A stretch of 64,000 bases of DNA from Pseudomonas pohangensis (lineage in GTDB: Bacteria; Pseudomonadota; Gammaproteobacteria; Pseudomonadales; Pseudomonadaceae): contig NZ_LT629785.1 of the NCBI RefSeq assembly GCF_900105995.1, positions 1,612,001 through 1,676,000 on the forward strand, given 5' to 3'. The notes beneath the pieces were generated by a model that was given only the letters and a program-made list of their open reading frames with translations, was not told where the DNA came from and searched no databases. The translations under genes and the position numbers were made by a program. This document shows, piece by piece, positions 7,569 through 16,897 of this stretch (its first letter is position 1; each line of letters begins with the position of its first letter).

Positions 7569-7904
7569 TCAGCCGCTATGCGGCAGTCGCACCAGAGTGA
7601 CCAGCACGATTGCGCCATCGCGGGCTTGCAGGGCGTGCTCGACGCCTTCGGCAATGTATATCAGCTGCTGTTCCTGCAGGTTTTGCCACACGCCTGCGGT
7701 CTGCACCTCGACACAACCTGTGAGGCATTGAATGGTCAGTGGCCCGGCAACGGCGTGCCCGGGGATCAGCTTGCCAGCCTCCAGAACCAGACGCATGACT
7801 TCAAGGCGCGGGGCGCAGACCAGGGCCTGGGAGATCAGCGCGGTGGCTGGCGTAGCCGGCAGCAGCTGGAGCACTTCCCCGGATGCCGCGTGTTTCAAGG
7901 CCAT
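7569..7904 (-). CDS. Small cupin-domain protein
   Basis: This 111-residue protein is one cupin barrel. It shows the glycine-rich turn GKLIPGHAVAGPLTIQCLTGCVEV and the later segment YIAEGVEHALQARDGA. The expected metal ligands are partly kept (His in PGH and VEHAL). It could be a metal-binding sensor or small-molecule-binding protein. It converges on the CopD-like gene and nothing around it names a substrate. Confidence 0.65.
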   Translation of the reverse strand: MALKHAASGEVLQLLPATPATALISQALVCAPRLEVMRLVLEAGKLIPGHAVAGPLTIQCLTGCVEVQTAGVWQNLQEQQLIYIAEGVEHALQARDGAIVLVTLVRLPHSG

Positions 7905-8169
7905 GAGTCAGGTCTCCATAGTGAGCAGTTACTCGACCATACCCCAGACAAGCGGCAATGTTCAAAGCCTGCTTGTACAGCCTGCCGGGCAGGCAAGCGG
8001 CTTGCCTGTACGCCGTTGCGCCAAGGTTGGCGATGATCCCGGACAAGAATCGCTGCTGTTCCAGTGGCGCTGATGGAGCCTGATTCAGGCTCTGGAGCAT
8101 CCTCGGTTTTGCCTGCGGGTCTGGTTAAGGTGGCAATTCAACCATAGTCCAGACCGTCCGAGGTTCCAT

Positions 8170-9423
8170 ATGAATTTTGCCTACAGCGCCCGTACTGAAG
8201 CCTTGCGCCTGCAACTGCGGCGTTTTCTTGATGAGCATATCGTGCCGCGTATCGCTGCCTGGCACGCCGAGGTGGCGGCCGGCCAGTACCCGCCTTCGTT
8301 CATGCCCGACCTGAAGGCGCTGGCGCGCGCCGAAGGTTTGTGGAACCTGTTTCTGCCGGCGTTGCAGGCCGATGAGCCGGGCACCGCACTGACCAATCTG
8401 GAATACGCCCCGCTGGCAGAAATCATGGGCCGGGTGTCCTGGGCCTCCGAGGTGTTCAATTGCAACGCGCCGGACACCGGCAATATGGAGCTGTTGCATC
8501 TGTTTGCTACGCAGGAGCAGCGCCAGCGCTGGCTGTTGCCCTTGCTCGAGGGGCAGATCCGTTCGGCCTTCGCCATGACCGAGCCGGACGTGCCCTCCTC
8601 CGATGCCAGCAACATCCAGACGCTGATTCGCCGTGACGGCGATGAATATGTGATCAATGGCCGCAAGTGGTTCATCACCAACGCCGCGCACCCCGATTGC
8701 AAGTTGCTGATCGTCATGGGCAAGACCGACCCGGATGCCGCCGCGCACCAGCAGCAGAGCATGATTCTGGTGCCGTTCGACACCCCCGGCGTGCAGCTAC
8801 TGCGCAATATCCCGGTGCTCAACCACATCGCCCCCGAAGGCCATTGCGAGATGCTGCTGCGCGATGTACGGGTACCGGCCAGCAACCTGCTTGGTCGTGA
8901 GGGTGACGGTTTCATGATGGCCCAGGCGCGTCTGGGACCGGGACGCATTCACCACTGCATGCGTTCGATCGGCATGGCCGAGCTGGCGCTGGAGTTGATG
9001 GTCGAGCGCTGTCAGGAGCGCAAGGTGTTCGGCAAGTATCTGCAGCAGTACGCCAATATCGGTGACTGGATCGCCGAGTCACGCATTGAAATCGAACAGG
9101 CGCGCCTGCTGGTGCTGAAGACCGCCTGGATGATCGACGAGGTCGGCGCCAGGGCCGCGCGCAATGAAATCGCCATGATCAAGGCACTGGTGCCGGCCAT
9201 GCATACCCGCGTGGTCGATCGCGCCATTCAGGTCTACGGCGCCATGGGCTTGAGCCCCGATACCCCGCTGGCGGATATGTGGACGGGGGGCCGAGCGCTG
9301 CGCTTTGCCGACGGTCCCGACCAGGTTCACCTGCGCAGCATTGCGCGTTTCGAGCTGAAGGCTGCCGAACAGCAGCGCGGCGCCACCGCCGCCTATCTGA
9401 CGCCGCCGCACAGCCTCGGCTGA
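8170..9423 (+). CDS. Acyl-CoA dehydrogenase family protein
   Basis: This 417-residue flavoenzyme has the acyl-CoA dehydrogenase layout: an N-terminal helical domain, a central beta domain with FAMTEPDVPSSDASN and GRKWFITNA, and a C-terminal helical domain with GPGRIHHCMRSIG and FGKYLQQ. Its motifs resemble the ACAD10/11 branch, which acts on branched or hydroxylated acyl-CoAs, rather than short-chain FadE. It would pass electrons to ETF. The ATG is preceded by GAGGTT. The SDR gene 123 bases downstream on the same strand is probably its partner in the same pathway. Confidence 0.9.
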   Translation: MNFAYSARTEALRLQLRRFLDEHIVPRIAAWHAEVAAGQYPPSFMPDLKALARAEGLWNLFLPALQADEPGTALTNLEYAPLAEIMGRVSWASEVFNCNAPDTGNMELLHLFATQEQRQRWLLPLLEGQIRSAFAMTEPDVPSSDASNIQTLIRRDGDEYVINGRKWFITNAAHPDCKLLIVMGKTDPDAAAHQQQSMILVPFDTPGVQLLRNIPVLNHIAPEGHCEMLLRDVRVPASNLLGREGDGFMMAQARLGPGRIHHCMRSIGMAELALELMVERCQERKVFGKYLQQYANIGDWIAESRIEIEQARLLVLKTAWMIDEVGARAARNEIAMIKALVPAMHTRVVDRAIQVYGAMGLSPDTPLADMWTGGRALRFADGPDQVHLRSIARFELKAAEQQRGATAAYLTPPHSLG

Positions 9424-9546
9424 TGCTTTGCAGCCTGCCGGAGCAAACTGTGCGTAAAACCTAAAGCTGATTGCAGTCAAGTCGCCCGACCTGCTGGTGC
9501 CTGTACAAAGACCTTGCCAGTCACAGAGCAGCTAGTGGAGAAATGG

Positions 9547-10317
9547 ATGGACAGCGAGTTTGCCGATCGCCTGGTGGTGATTACCGGCGCCAGTTCAGGG
9601 ATCGGTCTGGCGCTGACCGCGCAACTGTTGCAGCAAGGCGCGCGGGTGCTGGGCATGGCCCGGCATGTACGTGGTTCGCAGACACTGCAGGCGTTGCTGC
9701 AAAGCTATCCGCAGCAGCTGCTGTTGCAGGCCGGTGACGTCACCCGCAGTGCCGATCTGGCAATGCTGCGCCAGCGTGCGGTGCAACTGGGTGGCGTGGA
9801 TTATCTGGTCGCCTGCGCCGGTCATGCCGAGCTGGCCGGCAGTCTTGATCAGGCGGCGTTCGACCGGCAGTGGGCGGTCAACGGCGCCGGCGCGCTGAAT
9901 ACCCTGGCGGCGTTGCGCGGCGCTCTGGGCAGCAACAGTTCGGTGGTGTTTCTCGGCAGCTTTCTCAGCCAGGCGAGTTTTCCCGGGCTGGCCGCGCACA
10001 GTGCCGGCAAGGCGGCACTGATTACCCAGGTACGCAGCCTTGCCGTGGAGTTTGCACCGCTCGACGTACGGATCAATCTGGTGTCGCCAGGACCGACTGC
10101 CACCGCCCTGTGGGACGGGTTGGGATTGGCTGAAGGAGAGCTGGAACAGCTGGCCGGACAACTCGGTCGGCGCCTGCTGCCCGGGCACTTTGTGGATGCT
10201 GCAGCAGTGGCGCAGGTGATCGCCTTTCAGCTGTCGCAAGGCGCACGGGGCGTCTACGGGCAGGACTGGGTAGTGGATAACGGCTACAGCCTGCGCCAGG
10301 GCCACGGAGCAGCGTAA
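9547..10317 (+). CDS. SDR-family oxidoreductase with His in the catalytic Tyr position
   Basis: This 256-residue protein is a classical short-chain dehydrogenase/reductase. The cofactor motif TGASSGIG lies about 14-21 and an NAG-like segment (ACAGHAE) follows. The catalytic region reads FLGSFLSQ and then AAHSAGKAAL. Classical SDRs have YxxxK there; here the Tyr codon is CAC (His) while Lys is kept. This may abolish or change the redox chemistry. The ATG at 9547 is chosen because GGAG lies 6 bases upstream. Its position after the acyl-CoA dehydrogenase suggests a hydroxyacyl-CoA step or similar, with reserve. Confidence 0.85.
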   Translation: MDSEFADRLVVITGASSGIGLALTAQLLQQGARVLGMARHVRGSQTLQALLQSYPQQLLLQAGDVTRSADLAMLRQRAVQLGGVDYLVACAGHAELAGSLDQAAFDRQWAVNGAGALNTLAALRGALGSNSSVVFLGSFLSQASFPGLAAHSAGKAALITQVRSLAVEFAPLDVRINLVSPGPTATALWDGLGLAEGELEQLAGQLGRRLLPGHFVDAAAVAQVIAFQLSQGARGVYGQDWVVDNGYSLRQGHGAA

Positions 10318-10383
10318 GCCCCGGCAATCAATGGCCTGACCACTCCGGCCAGATCGCCGCGACCCCTATGCTGGCCGTCCGCG

Positions 10384-12768
10384 CTATCGGGTTAAAGCCC
10401 CGGCTTTTGTGCCAATGGTTTTATCCAGCCATTCAATCATTTCCGCCACGGTGTCGAGCAAGGTATCGGTACCGCGGAAATGATGGCCCTCGTAGGGCAG
10501 CACCACCAGTCGGGCGGTGGCGCCATCGCCAACCAGCGCATGAAAGAAGCGGGTTGACTGGAACGTCGGTGTACCGGTGTTTTCATCATCCGCACCATGC
10601 ATGATCAGAATCGGCCGGGTCAGCTCATTGGCATAAAAGAATGGCGAGACGCTCATGTAAAACTCCGAGGCCTCCCATAAATTGCGCTTTTCACGCTGAA
10701 AGCCGAACGGGGTCAGCGTGCGGTTATAGGCCCCGCTGAGCACCACTGCCGTTGCGAACAGGTCTGAGTGGATCAACAAGTTGGCGGATGAAAAAGCGCC
10801 ATAGCTTTGCCCGCCAATGGCGATTTTCCCTGCTGTGCTTATGCCGCTTTCCGTCAGGTAGTTCACCGCAGCCTGGGCGTCGGCGGTCAGTTCGGTCAGA
10901 TAGTTCTCATTCAGTTCATCGCCTTCCTGAATGATCGGCATGGACGGGTTGATCAACACCGCATACCCGGCCAGAGCCGCAGAAACGGGTGAAGGGCCAC
11001 GGATATGGTGGAACTGGTACCAGCGCTCGTTCACCTGTTCGGCAAATTCAACATCCGAATATTCGTAGGGATAAATCCAGATGAGGGTTGGCAACGGCGT
11101 ACCCTTGGGCACGTTTTTCGGGCGATACAAAGTACCCCGCAGTGCCACACCATCGCTGCGCTGGTAATTCACGATGGAGCGCTCGACCTGATCCAGTTGT
11201 GGATACGGGTTGGCCAGCGCACGCAGGGTTGTTCGTCCATGCCCGGAAAGCAGGAAAAAACCGGGTGGCGACGTTTGGCTTTCGCGGGAAGTGATCCACT
11301 CCTGTGCAGCAGCATCCTTTATGCCGATAACCTTTTCAAACACACCCTTTTCGGACTCATAGACGCGCTTGCGGGTGCCGGTCTGCAAATCCATCTGATC
11401 CAGAAACGGACGTGCGCCCGCGTCACTCAGGCCATCACCGGACAGGTAAATATTGCCCCTGATCTCGAGAATCGCCCCGTTCTCGCCTTCGGTCCTCAGG
11501 GCTTTGCCGGGATTTTCGTATTTGTCCTTGGTCTCGATCGAGGCCACCAGACGCGCCTTGTGGTTTTCAACTACAAAATAATCAAGCCCGTTTCTTTCAC
11601 TTGAACGCGTCGAAAAATAAGGGGTCCCGGAAGAGGTCCAGCCGAAGTCGCGGATCCGTTTGGGCGAAGTTGCGACTTCCTGCAGGACACCCTGATGCAG
11701 GTTCATCCAGCGGTAAATTTTCTCCTTGCTGTCATCCGCCGGGCGCTGGATCCAGCCAAGTGACGAACCAACATCTTCACGCCAGACAAACTCGCGAACA
11801 GTCGGCGCATCATCGCCCGACTCATCGCTGTCGACGTTGTATCCGGCAACGCTGGACTGGTAGAGCTGCTTCTGGTTTGCCAGATCCCAGATTTCTATCG
11901 TCGATGGGAACTGATTGGCCCTGACCAGGTTGGAAAAGGGCCGTTGCAATTTTTTGATAACCACCAGGGTTCCATCAGGCGATGGTTTCATCCGCGAAAT
12001 CAGTCCGCTGATATCGCGCAAATACGTGGTAGCTCCGTGGATATCGACACGCGCCAGAGTGACGTCGAAGTAATGTTCGAAGGCCAGTTCATCGGCGGTA
12101 TTTTTCAATAAATTGCTGTAGGTACGCACCGGCGCCGGTCCGCCATCATGCTCGATCGCTACCGGTTGATTGAGTACCGGTGCGGAAAATTCGCTGGTGT
12201 TGCTGACCAGACGGCACAGCATCTCCTGATTGGAAAACCACTGGCAGGGAGAACCCCAGGCAGGATTGATCGGCGTATTGAAAATGGTCGCCTTGCCGGT
12301 CTGCGTGTCATACACAGACAGTCGGGTTGGACCGGTAGACACCAGCTGTGCAGACAGATAGCGACCATCCGGCGAAAACTGCACATCGTCGAAACGTGCC
12401 TGCTGGTCAGTGGGCTCCCATACCCTGACAGCACCCGCAGCAGCCTTGTCGGTACTGATTATCTCCACCTTGGTCAACAAGGACCCGACCCCCGAGCGGC
12501 GGGTCTGCGGGTTAAACCTAAATCCGGCAAGCCCCCGGTACGGCTGACTCAAGCGGGCCATGGACATGGTTGCTTCGCTATACAGCAAAGCGAGCTTGCC
12601 GGAAGCGTGATGCACCAGAGGCTCGGGTGGCGGGGTTGCAGTAAGCAGCGCCGAAATTTCCGCTGACGGTCGTTTGTAGCCACTGGCAAGCGGTTCGGCC
12701 AGCGCTGACGTCGCCAGTGCCAGACAACCGATGAAAGCCATAATCTGAGCGCGCAAGGGAGTTTGCAT
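10384..12768 (-). CDS. Secreted S9-family (prolyl-oligopeptidase-like) serine peptidase
   Basis: The 794-residue protein begins MQTPLRAQIMAFIGCLALA with a Sec signal peptide that should be cut after the first ~24 residues (SALA-EP). The middle is a WD/PD40-like beta-propeller. The last ~250 residues form an alpha/beta-hydrolase peptidase. The nucleophile is in GGQSYGAF, the Asp in GADDENTGT and the His in YEGHHFRGT. This matches the glutamyl/dipeptidyl S9C group. I choose the ATG at 12768 because it starts the signal peptide and has AGGA upstream; the frame is open to 12843. It converges on the SDR gene. Confidence 0.85.
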   Translation of the reverse strand: MQTPLRAQIMAFIGCLALATSALAEPLASGYKRPSAEISALLTATPPPEPLVHHASGKLALLYSEATMSMARLSQPYRGLAGFRFNPQTRRSGVGSLLTKVEIISTDKAAAGAVRVWEPTDQQARFDDVQFSPDGRYLSAQLVSTGPTRLSVYDTQTGKATIFNTPINPAWGSPCQWFSNQEMLCRLVSNTSEFSAPVLNQPVAIEHDGGPAPVRTYSNLLKNTADELAFEHYFDVTLARVDIHGATTYLRDISGLISRMKPSPDGTLVVIKKLQRPFSNLVRANQFPSTIEIWDLANQKQLYQSSVAGYNVDSDESGDDAPTVREFVWREDVGSSLGWIQRPADDSKEKIYRWMNLHQGVLQEVATSPKRIRDFGWTSSGTPYFSTRSSERNGLDYFVVENHKARLVASIETKDKYENPGKALRTEGENGAILEIRGNIYLSGDGLSDAGARPFLDQMDLQTGTRKRVYESEKGVFEKVIGIKDAAAQEWITSRESQTSPPGFFLLSGHGRTTLRALANPYPQLDQVERSIVNYQRSDGVALRGTLYRPKNVPKGTPLPTLIWIYPYEYSDVEFAEQVNERWYQFHHIRGPSPVSAALAGYAVLINPSMPIIQEGDELNENYLTELTADAQAAVNYLTESGISTAGKIAIGGQSYGAFSSANLLIHSDLFATAVVLSGAYNRTLTPFGFQREKRNLWEASEFYMSVSPFFYANELTRPILIMHGADDENTGTPTFQSTRFFHALVGDGATARLVVLPYEGHHFRGTDTLLDTVAEMIEWLDKTIGTKAGALTR

Positions 12769-12886
12769 GGTGAATCCTGAATACATGTCCGGGGAAATAG
12801 TCGCGAGGCGAAGTCTAACAGCGTTCAAAGCAGCGTAATTCAATCTTGCGTTTTACCTTCGCATCAGCGGCTGATTCCACCCCGGC

Positions 12887-12900
12887 TTGACGCCAATCAA
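12887..12900 (+). promoter_or_regulatory. ANR/DNR box upstream of norQ
   Basis: TTGAC-GCCA-ATCAA matches the ANR/DNR consensus at 9 of 10 half-site positions. Its centre is about 75-86 bases before the candidate norQ starts, allowing a transcription start near 12935. Confidence 0.7.
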
Positions 12901-12967
12901 GAGTTCCGCGCAGGCGCCTTGAGCCGCTGACAAGCGACCGCTAGCGTGCAAGCCTGAACAATCTTGC

Positions 12968-13795
12968 ATGAGGTGTGCCGTGAATGCTCCGCTGACTATG
13001 GCCCAGGTAACCCCACCGCCGACGCGGCCTTTCTATCAGGCCTGCGGCAATGAAGAAATACTGTTCCAGCATGCCTGGGAGCATGGCTTGCCGGTACTGA
13101 TCAAAGGCCCGACCGGCTGCGGCAAGACCCGTTTTGTGCAACACATGGCCCATCGCCTGAACCTGCCGCTGTACACCGTGGCTTGCCATGATGACCTCAG
13201 CGCTGCCGACCTGGTGGGTCGGCATCTGATCGGCGCACAAGGCACCTGGTGGCAGGATGGCCCGTTGACCCGCGCAGTGCGCGAGGGCGGCATCTGCTAT
13301 CTGGATGAAGTGGTCGAGGCGCGGCAGGACACCGCCGTGGTGTTACACCCGCTGGCCGATGACCGCCGCGAACTGTATCTGGAACGTACTGGCGAGGTGT
13401 TGCGCGCGCCGCCGGGCTTCATGCTGGTGGTGTCCTACAACCCCGGTTACCAGAACCTGCTCAAGGGCATGAAGCCGAGCACCCGTCAGCGCTTTGTCGC
13501 GTTGCGCTTCAGCTATCCGGAACCTGCCGAAGAACAGCGCATCGTCGCCACCGAAGCGCAGGTCAGCGATGCGCTGGCAGCACAACTGGTCAAGCTCGGC
13601 CAGGCGTTACGCCGTCTGGAGCAGCATGACCTGGAAGAGGTTGCCTCGACCCGTTTGCTGATCTTCGCCGCACGCATGATCAGCGCCGGCATGAGTCCGC
13701 GCGAAGCCTGCCTGGCGTGCTTGGCCGAACCGCTGTCGGACGATCCACAAACCGTGGCGGCGCTGATGGATGTGGTCGACCTGCACTTTGTCTGA
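12968..13795 (+). CDS. norQ: NorQ/NirQ, MoxR-type AAA+ ATPase for NO reductase activation
   Basis: NorQ works with NorD to insert or activate the non-heme iron of NorB. The 275-residue protein has Walker A GPTGCGKT (47-54), Walker B ICYLDEV and the CbbQ/NirQ-type C-terminal domain. It is close to NirQ of P. stutzeri in length and motifs. The start is uncertain: ATG at 12968 or GTG at 12980, which has TGAGGTG upstream and gives VNAPLTMAQ. An ANR/DNR box precedes it. It overlaps norE. Confidence 0.93.
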   Translation: MRCAVNAPLTMAQVTPPPTRPFYQACGNEEILFQHAWEHGLPVLIKGPTGCGKTRFVQHMAHRLNLPLYTVACHDDLSAADLVGRHLIGAQGTWWQDGPLTRAVREGGICYLDEVVEARQDTAVVLHPLADDRRELYLERTGEVLRAPPGFMLVVSYNPGYQNLLKGMKPSTRQRFVALRFSYPEPAEEQRIVATEAQVSDALAAQLVKLGQALRRLEQHDLEEVASTRLLIFAARMISAGMSPREACLACLAEPLSDDPQTVAALMDVVDLHFV

Positions 13796-14366
13796 AGCAC
13801 ATGCGGTTGCGGCCCGGCGCTTGCCCGGTGATCTGGCGATGTGGTGGTTCATCCTCGCCGAACTGACGGTGTTTGCCATGCTGCTGCTTTCCTTCGCTGC
13901 CGCCCAGGCCCTGCAGCCGGAGCTGTTCCATGCCAGCCGGCAATTGCTCGATCGCTCCATGGGCCTGGCGCTGACCCTGAGCCTGCTGACCTCCGGCCTG
14001 CTCGCTGCCCTGGCGCTGGAACAACTGCGTCAAGGGCGTTCGCGGCACGCTGCGGGTTTACTGCTGGCTGCGCTCGGCTGCGCCTGTGGCTATGTGTGGC
14101 TCAAGCTTGGCGAGTACCGGCATCTGGCCGGGCTGGGACTGGATATCGAACACAACACCTTCTTCACCCTGTACTGGATCGTCACCGGCTTCCACTTTCT
14201 CCATGTACTGCTCGGCATGCTGATTCTCGGCTGGCTGGCCAAACATTGCTGGCAGCGAGCCAATGCCGCCGGCAACCACCCGGCTGCGGAATCCGCAGTG
14301 CTGTATTGGCACATGGTCGATCTGGTCTGGGTGCTGCTGTTTCCGCTGGTGTATGTGCTCAATTAA
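13770..14366 (+). CDS. norE: NorE, cytochrome-oxidase-subunit-III-like protein of NO reductase
   Basis: The protein (up to 198 residues) has five membrane helices and the subunit-III signature region (GDLAMWWFILAELTVF near the start, EHNTFFTLYWIVTGFHFLHVL later). NorE proteins support NO reductase activity but are not part of the purified NorCB complex. The frame opens at ATG 13770 inside norQ. A TTG at 13788 would give LSEAHAVAARR, which looks more like known NorE N-termini, so the true start is unsettled. It is coupled to norQ by overlap and followed by norF. Confidence 0.88.
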   Translation: MWSTCTLSEAHAVAARRLPGDLAMWWFILAELTVFAMLLLSFAAAQALQPELFHASRQLLDRSMGLALTLSLLTSGLLAALALEQLRQGRSRHAAGLLLAALGCACGYVWLKLGEYRHLAGLGLDIEHNTFFTLYWIVTGFHFLHVLLGMLILGWLAKHCWQRANAAGNHPAAESAVLYWHMVDLVWVLLFPLVYVLN

Positions 14367-14384
14367 CCGGATGTTGAACACGCA

Positions 14385-14440
14385 GGGTGGGCTTCAGCCC
14401 ACCAGTAATCCCTGCCCAACGGTGGGCTGAAGTCCACCCT
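14385..14440. repeat. Pair of inverted GGTGGGCT-type REP elements
   Basis: Two copies of the palindrome found at 7028 lie in opposite orientation between norE and norF: GGTGGGCTTCAGCCCACC at 14386-14403 and GGTGGGCTGAAGTCCACCC at 14421-14439. The pair can fold into a long hairpin and might stabilise or attenuate the norQE part of the transcript. Confidence 0.7.
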
Positions 14441-14471
14441 ACGGTCATTTTTTCCGACACTGAAGGGTTCG

Positions 14472-14732
14472 ATGAATTCGACTTCCAGACTATTGATCGC
14501 TTGCTGGCTGGCACTGGTGGCGCTCAGCGTGGCCAGTGTGCAACTGGCCGGCAGCGGCATGCTGTTGGCAGCACTGGTGCTATTGGCTGCGGTAGCCAAG
14601 GCGTGGCTGATCAGCGAGCGTTTCATGGAGCTGCGGTATGCGCCGCCTCTATGGCGCGGCTTGCTGTTCAGCTGGGCGCTGGTGATGGCGCTGGGCATGT
14701 TGCTCAGTCTGCAGTTTGCGGTTTCATCTTGA
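14472..14732 (+). CDS. norF: NorF, small membrane protein of the NO reductase cluster
   Basis: This 86-residue protein has three hydrophobic helices and the cytochrome-oxidase subunit IV-like motif AKAWLISERFMELR, typical of NorF. It follows norE, as in other nor clusters, and precedes norC. NorE and NorF are accessory to NO reductase function. It starts at ATG 14472 after an AAGGG site. Confidence 0.82.
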   Translation: MNSTSRLLIACWLALVALSVASVQLAGSGMLLAALVLLAAVAKAWLISERFMELRYAPPLWRGLLFSWALVMALGMLLSLQFAVSS

Positions 14733-14868
14733 ACGGATGGCTGGAACAAACTGCACCCTCTACTACCCCGCCTGCCCGGCTAATCCAGGCGGGCTAACCG
14801 CGTAACACCGGCCTCCTCCCCTCCTCTATGGGTCAAACCCTATATCCGAGTAAAACCATCAAGCTTTC

Positions 14869-14882
14869 TTGATTGCCATCAA
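14869..14882 (+). promoter_or_regulatory. Perfect ANR/DNR box and promoter of norCB
   Basis: TTGAT-TGCC-ATCAA is a perfect consensus box. A -10-like TAGAAT lies at 14906-14911, which places the transcription start near 14917, exactly 41.5 bases from the box centre (class II activator geometry). The norC ATG follows at 14940. Confidence 0.88.
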
Positions 14883-14939
14883 GCGGGTTTGTCTGGCCGG
14901 CTTTCTAGAATGGGCGCGCCAAGTAAAGAGGAAACGGCC

Positions 14940-15380
14940 ATGTCAGATACCTTCACTAAAGGCATGGCCAGAAACATCTACTTCGGGGGGAGCGTGTTCT
15001 TCTTCCTGGTGTTTCTGGCCCTGACCTATCAAACAGAGCAGTCCTACCCGGAACGTACCAATCAGGAGCAGATGAATGAGTCAGTGGTGCGCGGCAAGCT
15101 GGTCTGGGAGCAAAACAACTGCATCGGCTGCCACAGCCTGCTCGGCGAAGGCGCCTACTTCGCGCCGGAGCTGGGCAATGTGTTCCAGCGTCGCGGTGGC
15201 GAGGACGGTTTCAAACCCTTCCTGCATGCCTGGATGAAGGTGCAGCCACTTGGCGTACCGGGGCGGCGGGCAATGCCGCAGTTTCACCTGACCGACCAGC
15301 AGGTGGACGATATGGCGGAGTTCCTCAAGTGGACTTCGAAGATCGATACCAACAACTGGCCACCAAACAAGGAGGGTTGA
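14940..15380 (+). CDS. norC: NorC, cytochrome c subunit of nitric oxide reductase
   Basis: NorC is the membrane-anchored cytochrome c that feeds electrons to NorB. The 146-residue protein has one N-terminal membrane anchor (about 13-31), the heme c motif CIGCH (61-65) and the axial-Met segment GRRAMPQFHL (about 110). The ATG at 14940 follows AAGAGGAAA. It sits directly upstream of norB. Confidence 0.96.
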   Translation: MSDTFTKGMARNIYFGGSVFFFLVFLALTYQTEQSYPERTNQEQMNESVVRGKLVWEQNNCIGCHSLLGEGAYFAPELGNVFQRRGGEDGFKPFLHAWMKVQPLGVPGRRAMPQFHLTDQQVDDMAEFLKWTSKIDTNNWPPNKEG

Positions 15381-15383
15381 GTG

Positions 15384-16808
15384 ATGAGTACTGCAAATCC
15401 CTATCTGAAATTTGCCTCGCAGTCCGTGGCCAAACCTTACTTCACCTTTGCCCTGATGCTGTTTGTCGGGCAGATATTGTTCGGTCTGATCATGGGGCTG
15501 CAATACGTGGTGGGCGACTTCCTGTTCCCGCTGATTCCGTTCAACGTGGCGCGCATGGTGCACACCAACCTGCTGATCATCTGGCTGCTGTTCGGCTTTA
15601 TGGGCGCGGCTTACTACCTGATTCCCGAGGAATCGGATCGCGAGCTGTACAGTCCGAAACTGGCATTGGTGCTGTTCTGGGTGTTCGCTGCGGCAAGCGT
15701 GCTGACCATCATTGGTTACCTGTCGCTGCCCTATGCCGGGCTGGCCGCGTTAACCGGCAACGAGTTGCTACCGACCATGGGTCGTGAGTTTCTCGAACAG
15801 CCGACCATCACCAAGATGGGCATAGTGGTGGTCGCGCTGGGCTTCCTGTTCAACATCGGCATGACCGTTCTGAAGGGGCGCAAGACCACCGTCAGCATGG
15901 TGATGATGACCGGCCTGATCGGCCTGGCGGTGTTCTTCCTGTTCTCCTTCTACAACCCGGATAACCTCGCACGCGACAAATTCTACTGGTGGTGGGTGGT
16001 GCATCTTTGGGTGGAGGGCGTGTGGGAATTGATCATGGGCGCCATGCTGGCCTTCGTGCTGATCAAGATCACCGGCGTTGACCGCGAAGTGATCGAGAAG
16101 TGGCTGTACGTGATCATCGCCATGGCGCTGATCTCCGGCATCCTCGGTACCGGTCACCACCTGTTCTGGATTGGCGCGCCCGGCTTCTGGCTGTGGATCG
16201 GCTCGATCTTCTCGGTGATGGAACCGATGCCGTTCTTCGCCATGGTGCTGTTCGCCTTCACCATGGTCAAACGCCGCCGTCGCCAGCACCCCAACCGCGC
16301 CGCTACCCTGTGGGCACTGGGCACCACGGTTACCGCCTTCCTCGGTGCCGGCGTGTGGGGCTTTCTGCATACCCTGGCACCGGTCAACTACTACACCCAC
16401 GGCACCCAGCTCACCGCGGCCCATGGCCATCTGGCCTTCTACGGCGCCTACGCGATGATCGTGATGACGCTGATGAGTTACGCCATGCCGCGCTTGCGTG
16501 GTCTGGGTGAAGCACCGGATGTGCGCTCGCAAACCATCGAGGTCTGGGGCTTCTGGCTGATGACCGTGTCGATGGTGGTGATCACCTTGTGTCTGACGGC
16601 TGCCGGGGTCATGCAGATCGTCCTGCAACGTCTGCCGGACGATGCCAATGCCCTGCCGTTCATGGCCACCGTGGATCAACTGGCGGTGTTCTTCTGGGCG
16701 CGTCTGGCGGCCGGGGTGGTGTTCCTGATTGGCCTGATCTGCTACCTGTGGAGCTTCATGCCACGCCGCGCGCCGCAAGAACTGGGCGAAGTGTCACCGG
16801 CGAGCTGA
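15384..16808 (+). CDS. norB: NorB, catalytic subunit of nitric oxide reductase
   Basis: NorB reduces two NO to N2O at a heme b3/non-heme iron centre in the inner membrane. The 474-residue protein has twelve helices. Ligand-bearing segments are visible: HTNLLIIWLL, VVHLWVEGVWELIMGAM (His and the catalytic Glu), TGHHLFWIG (the His pair) and AAHGHLAFYG (heme b/b3 His). It starts at ATG 15384 behind GGAGGG, 3 bases after the norC stop, and forms the norCB pair. Confidence 0.97.
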   Translation: MSTANPYLKFASQSVAKPYFTFALMLFVGQILFGLIMGLQYVVGDFLFPLIPFNVARMVHTNLLIIWLLFGFMGAAYYLIPEESDRELYSPKLALVLFWVFAAASVLTIIGYLSLPYAGLAALTGNELLPTMGREFLEQPTITKMGIVVVALGFLFNIGMTVLKGRKTTVSMVMMTGLIGLAVFFLFSFYNPDNLARDKFYWWWVVHLWVEGVWELIMGAMLAFVLIKITGVDREVIEKWLYVIIAMALISGILGTGHHLFWIGAPGFWLWIGSIFSVMEPMPFFAMVLFAFTMVKRRRRQHPNRAATLWALGTTVTAFLGAGVWGFLHTLAPVNYYTHGTQLTAAHGHLAFYGAYAMIVMTLMSYAMPRLRGLGEAPDVRSQTIEVWGFWLMTVSMVVITLCLTAAGVMQIVLQRLPDDANALPFMATVDQLAVFFWARLAAGVVFLIGLICYLWSFMPRRAPQELGEVSPAS

Positions 16809-16897
16809 GGCACTGCGCAATAACGGCCCGGCTAACACAGCGGGCTGATTCTCAGGCGTTGCGCCCGTTATCAGTTGGCTAGCTCTGCAGCCGTATT

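Noticed and set aside
15768..16778. 336-codon minus-strand frame opposite norB
   Set aside because: Composition is dominated by His, Gln and Asp as expected from the reverse of membrane-helix codons; no motifs.
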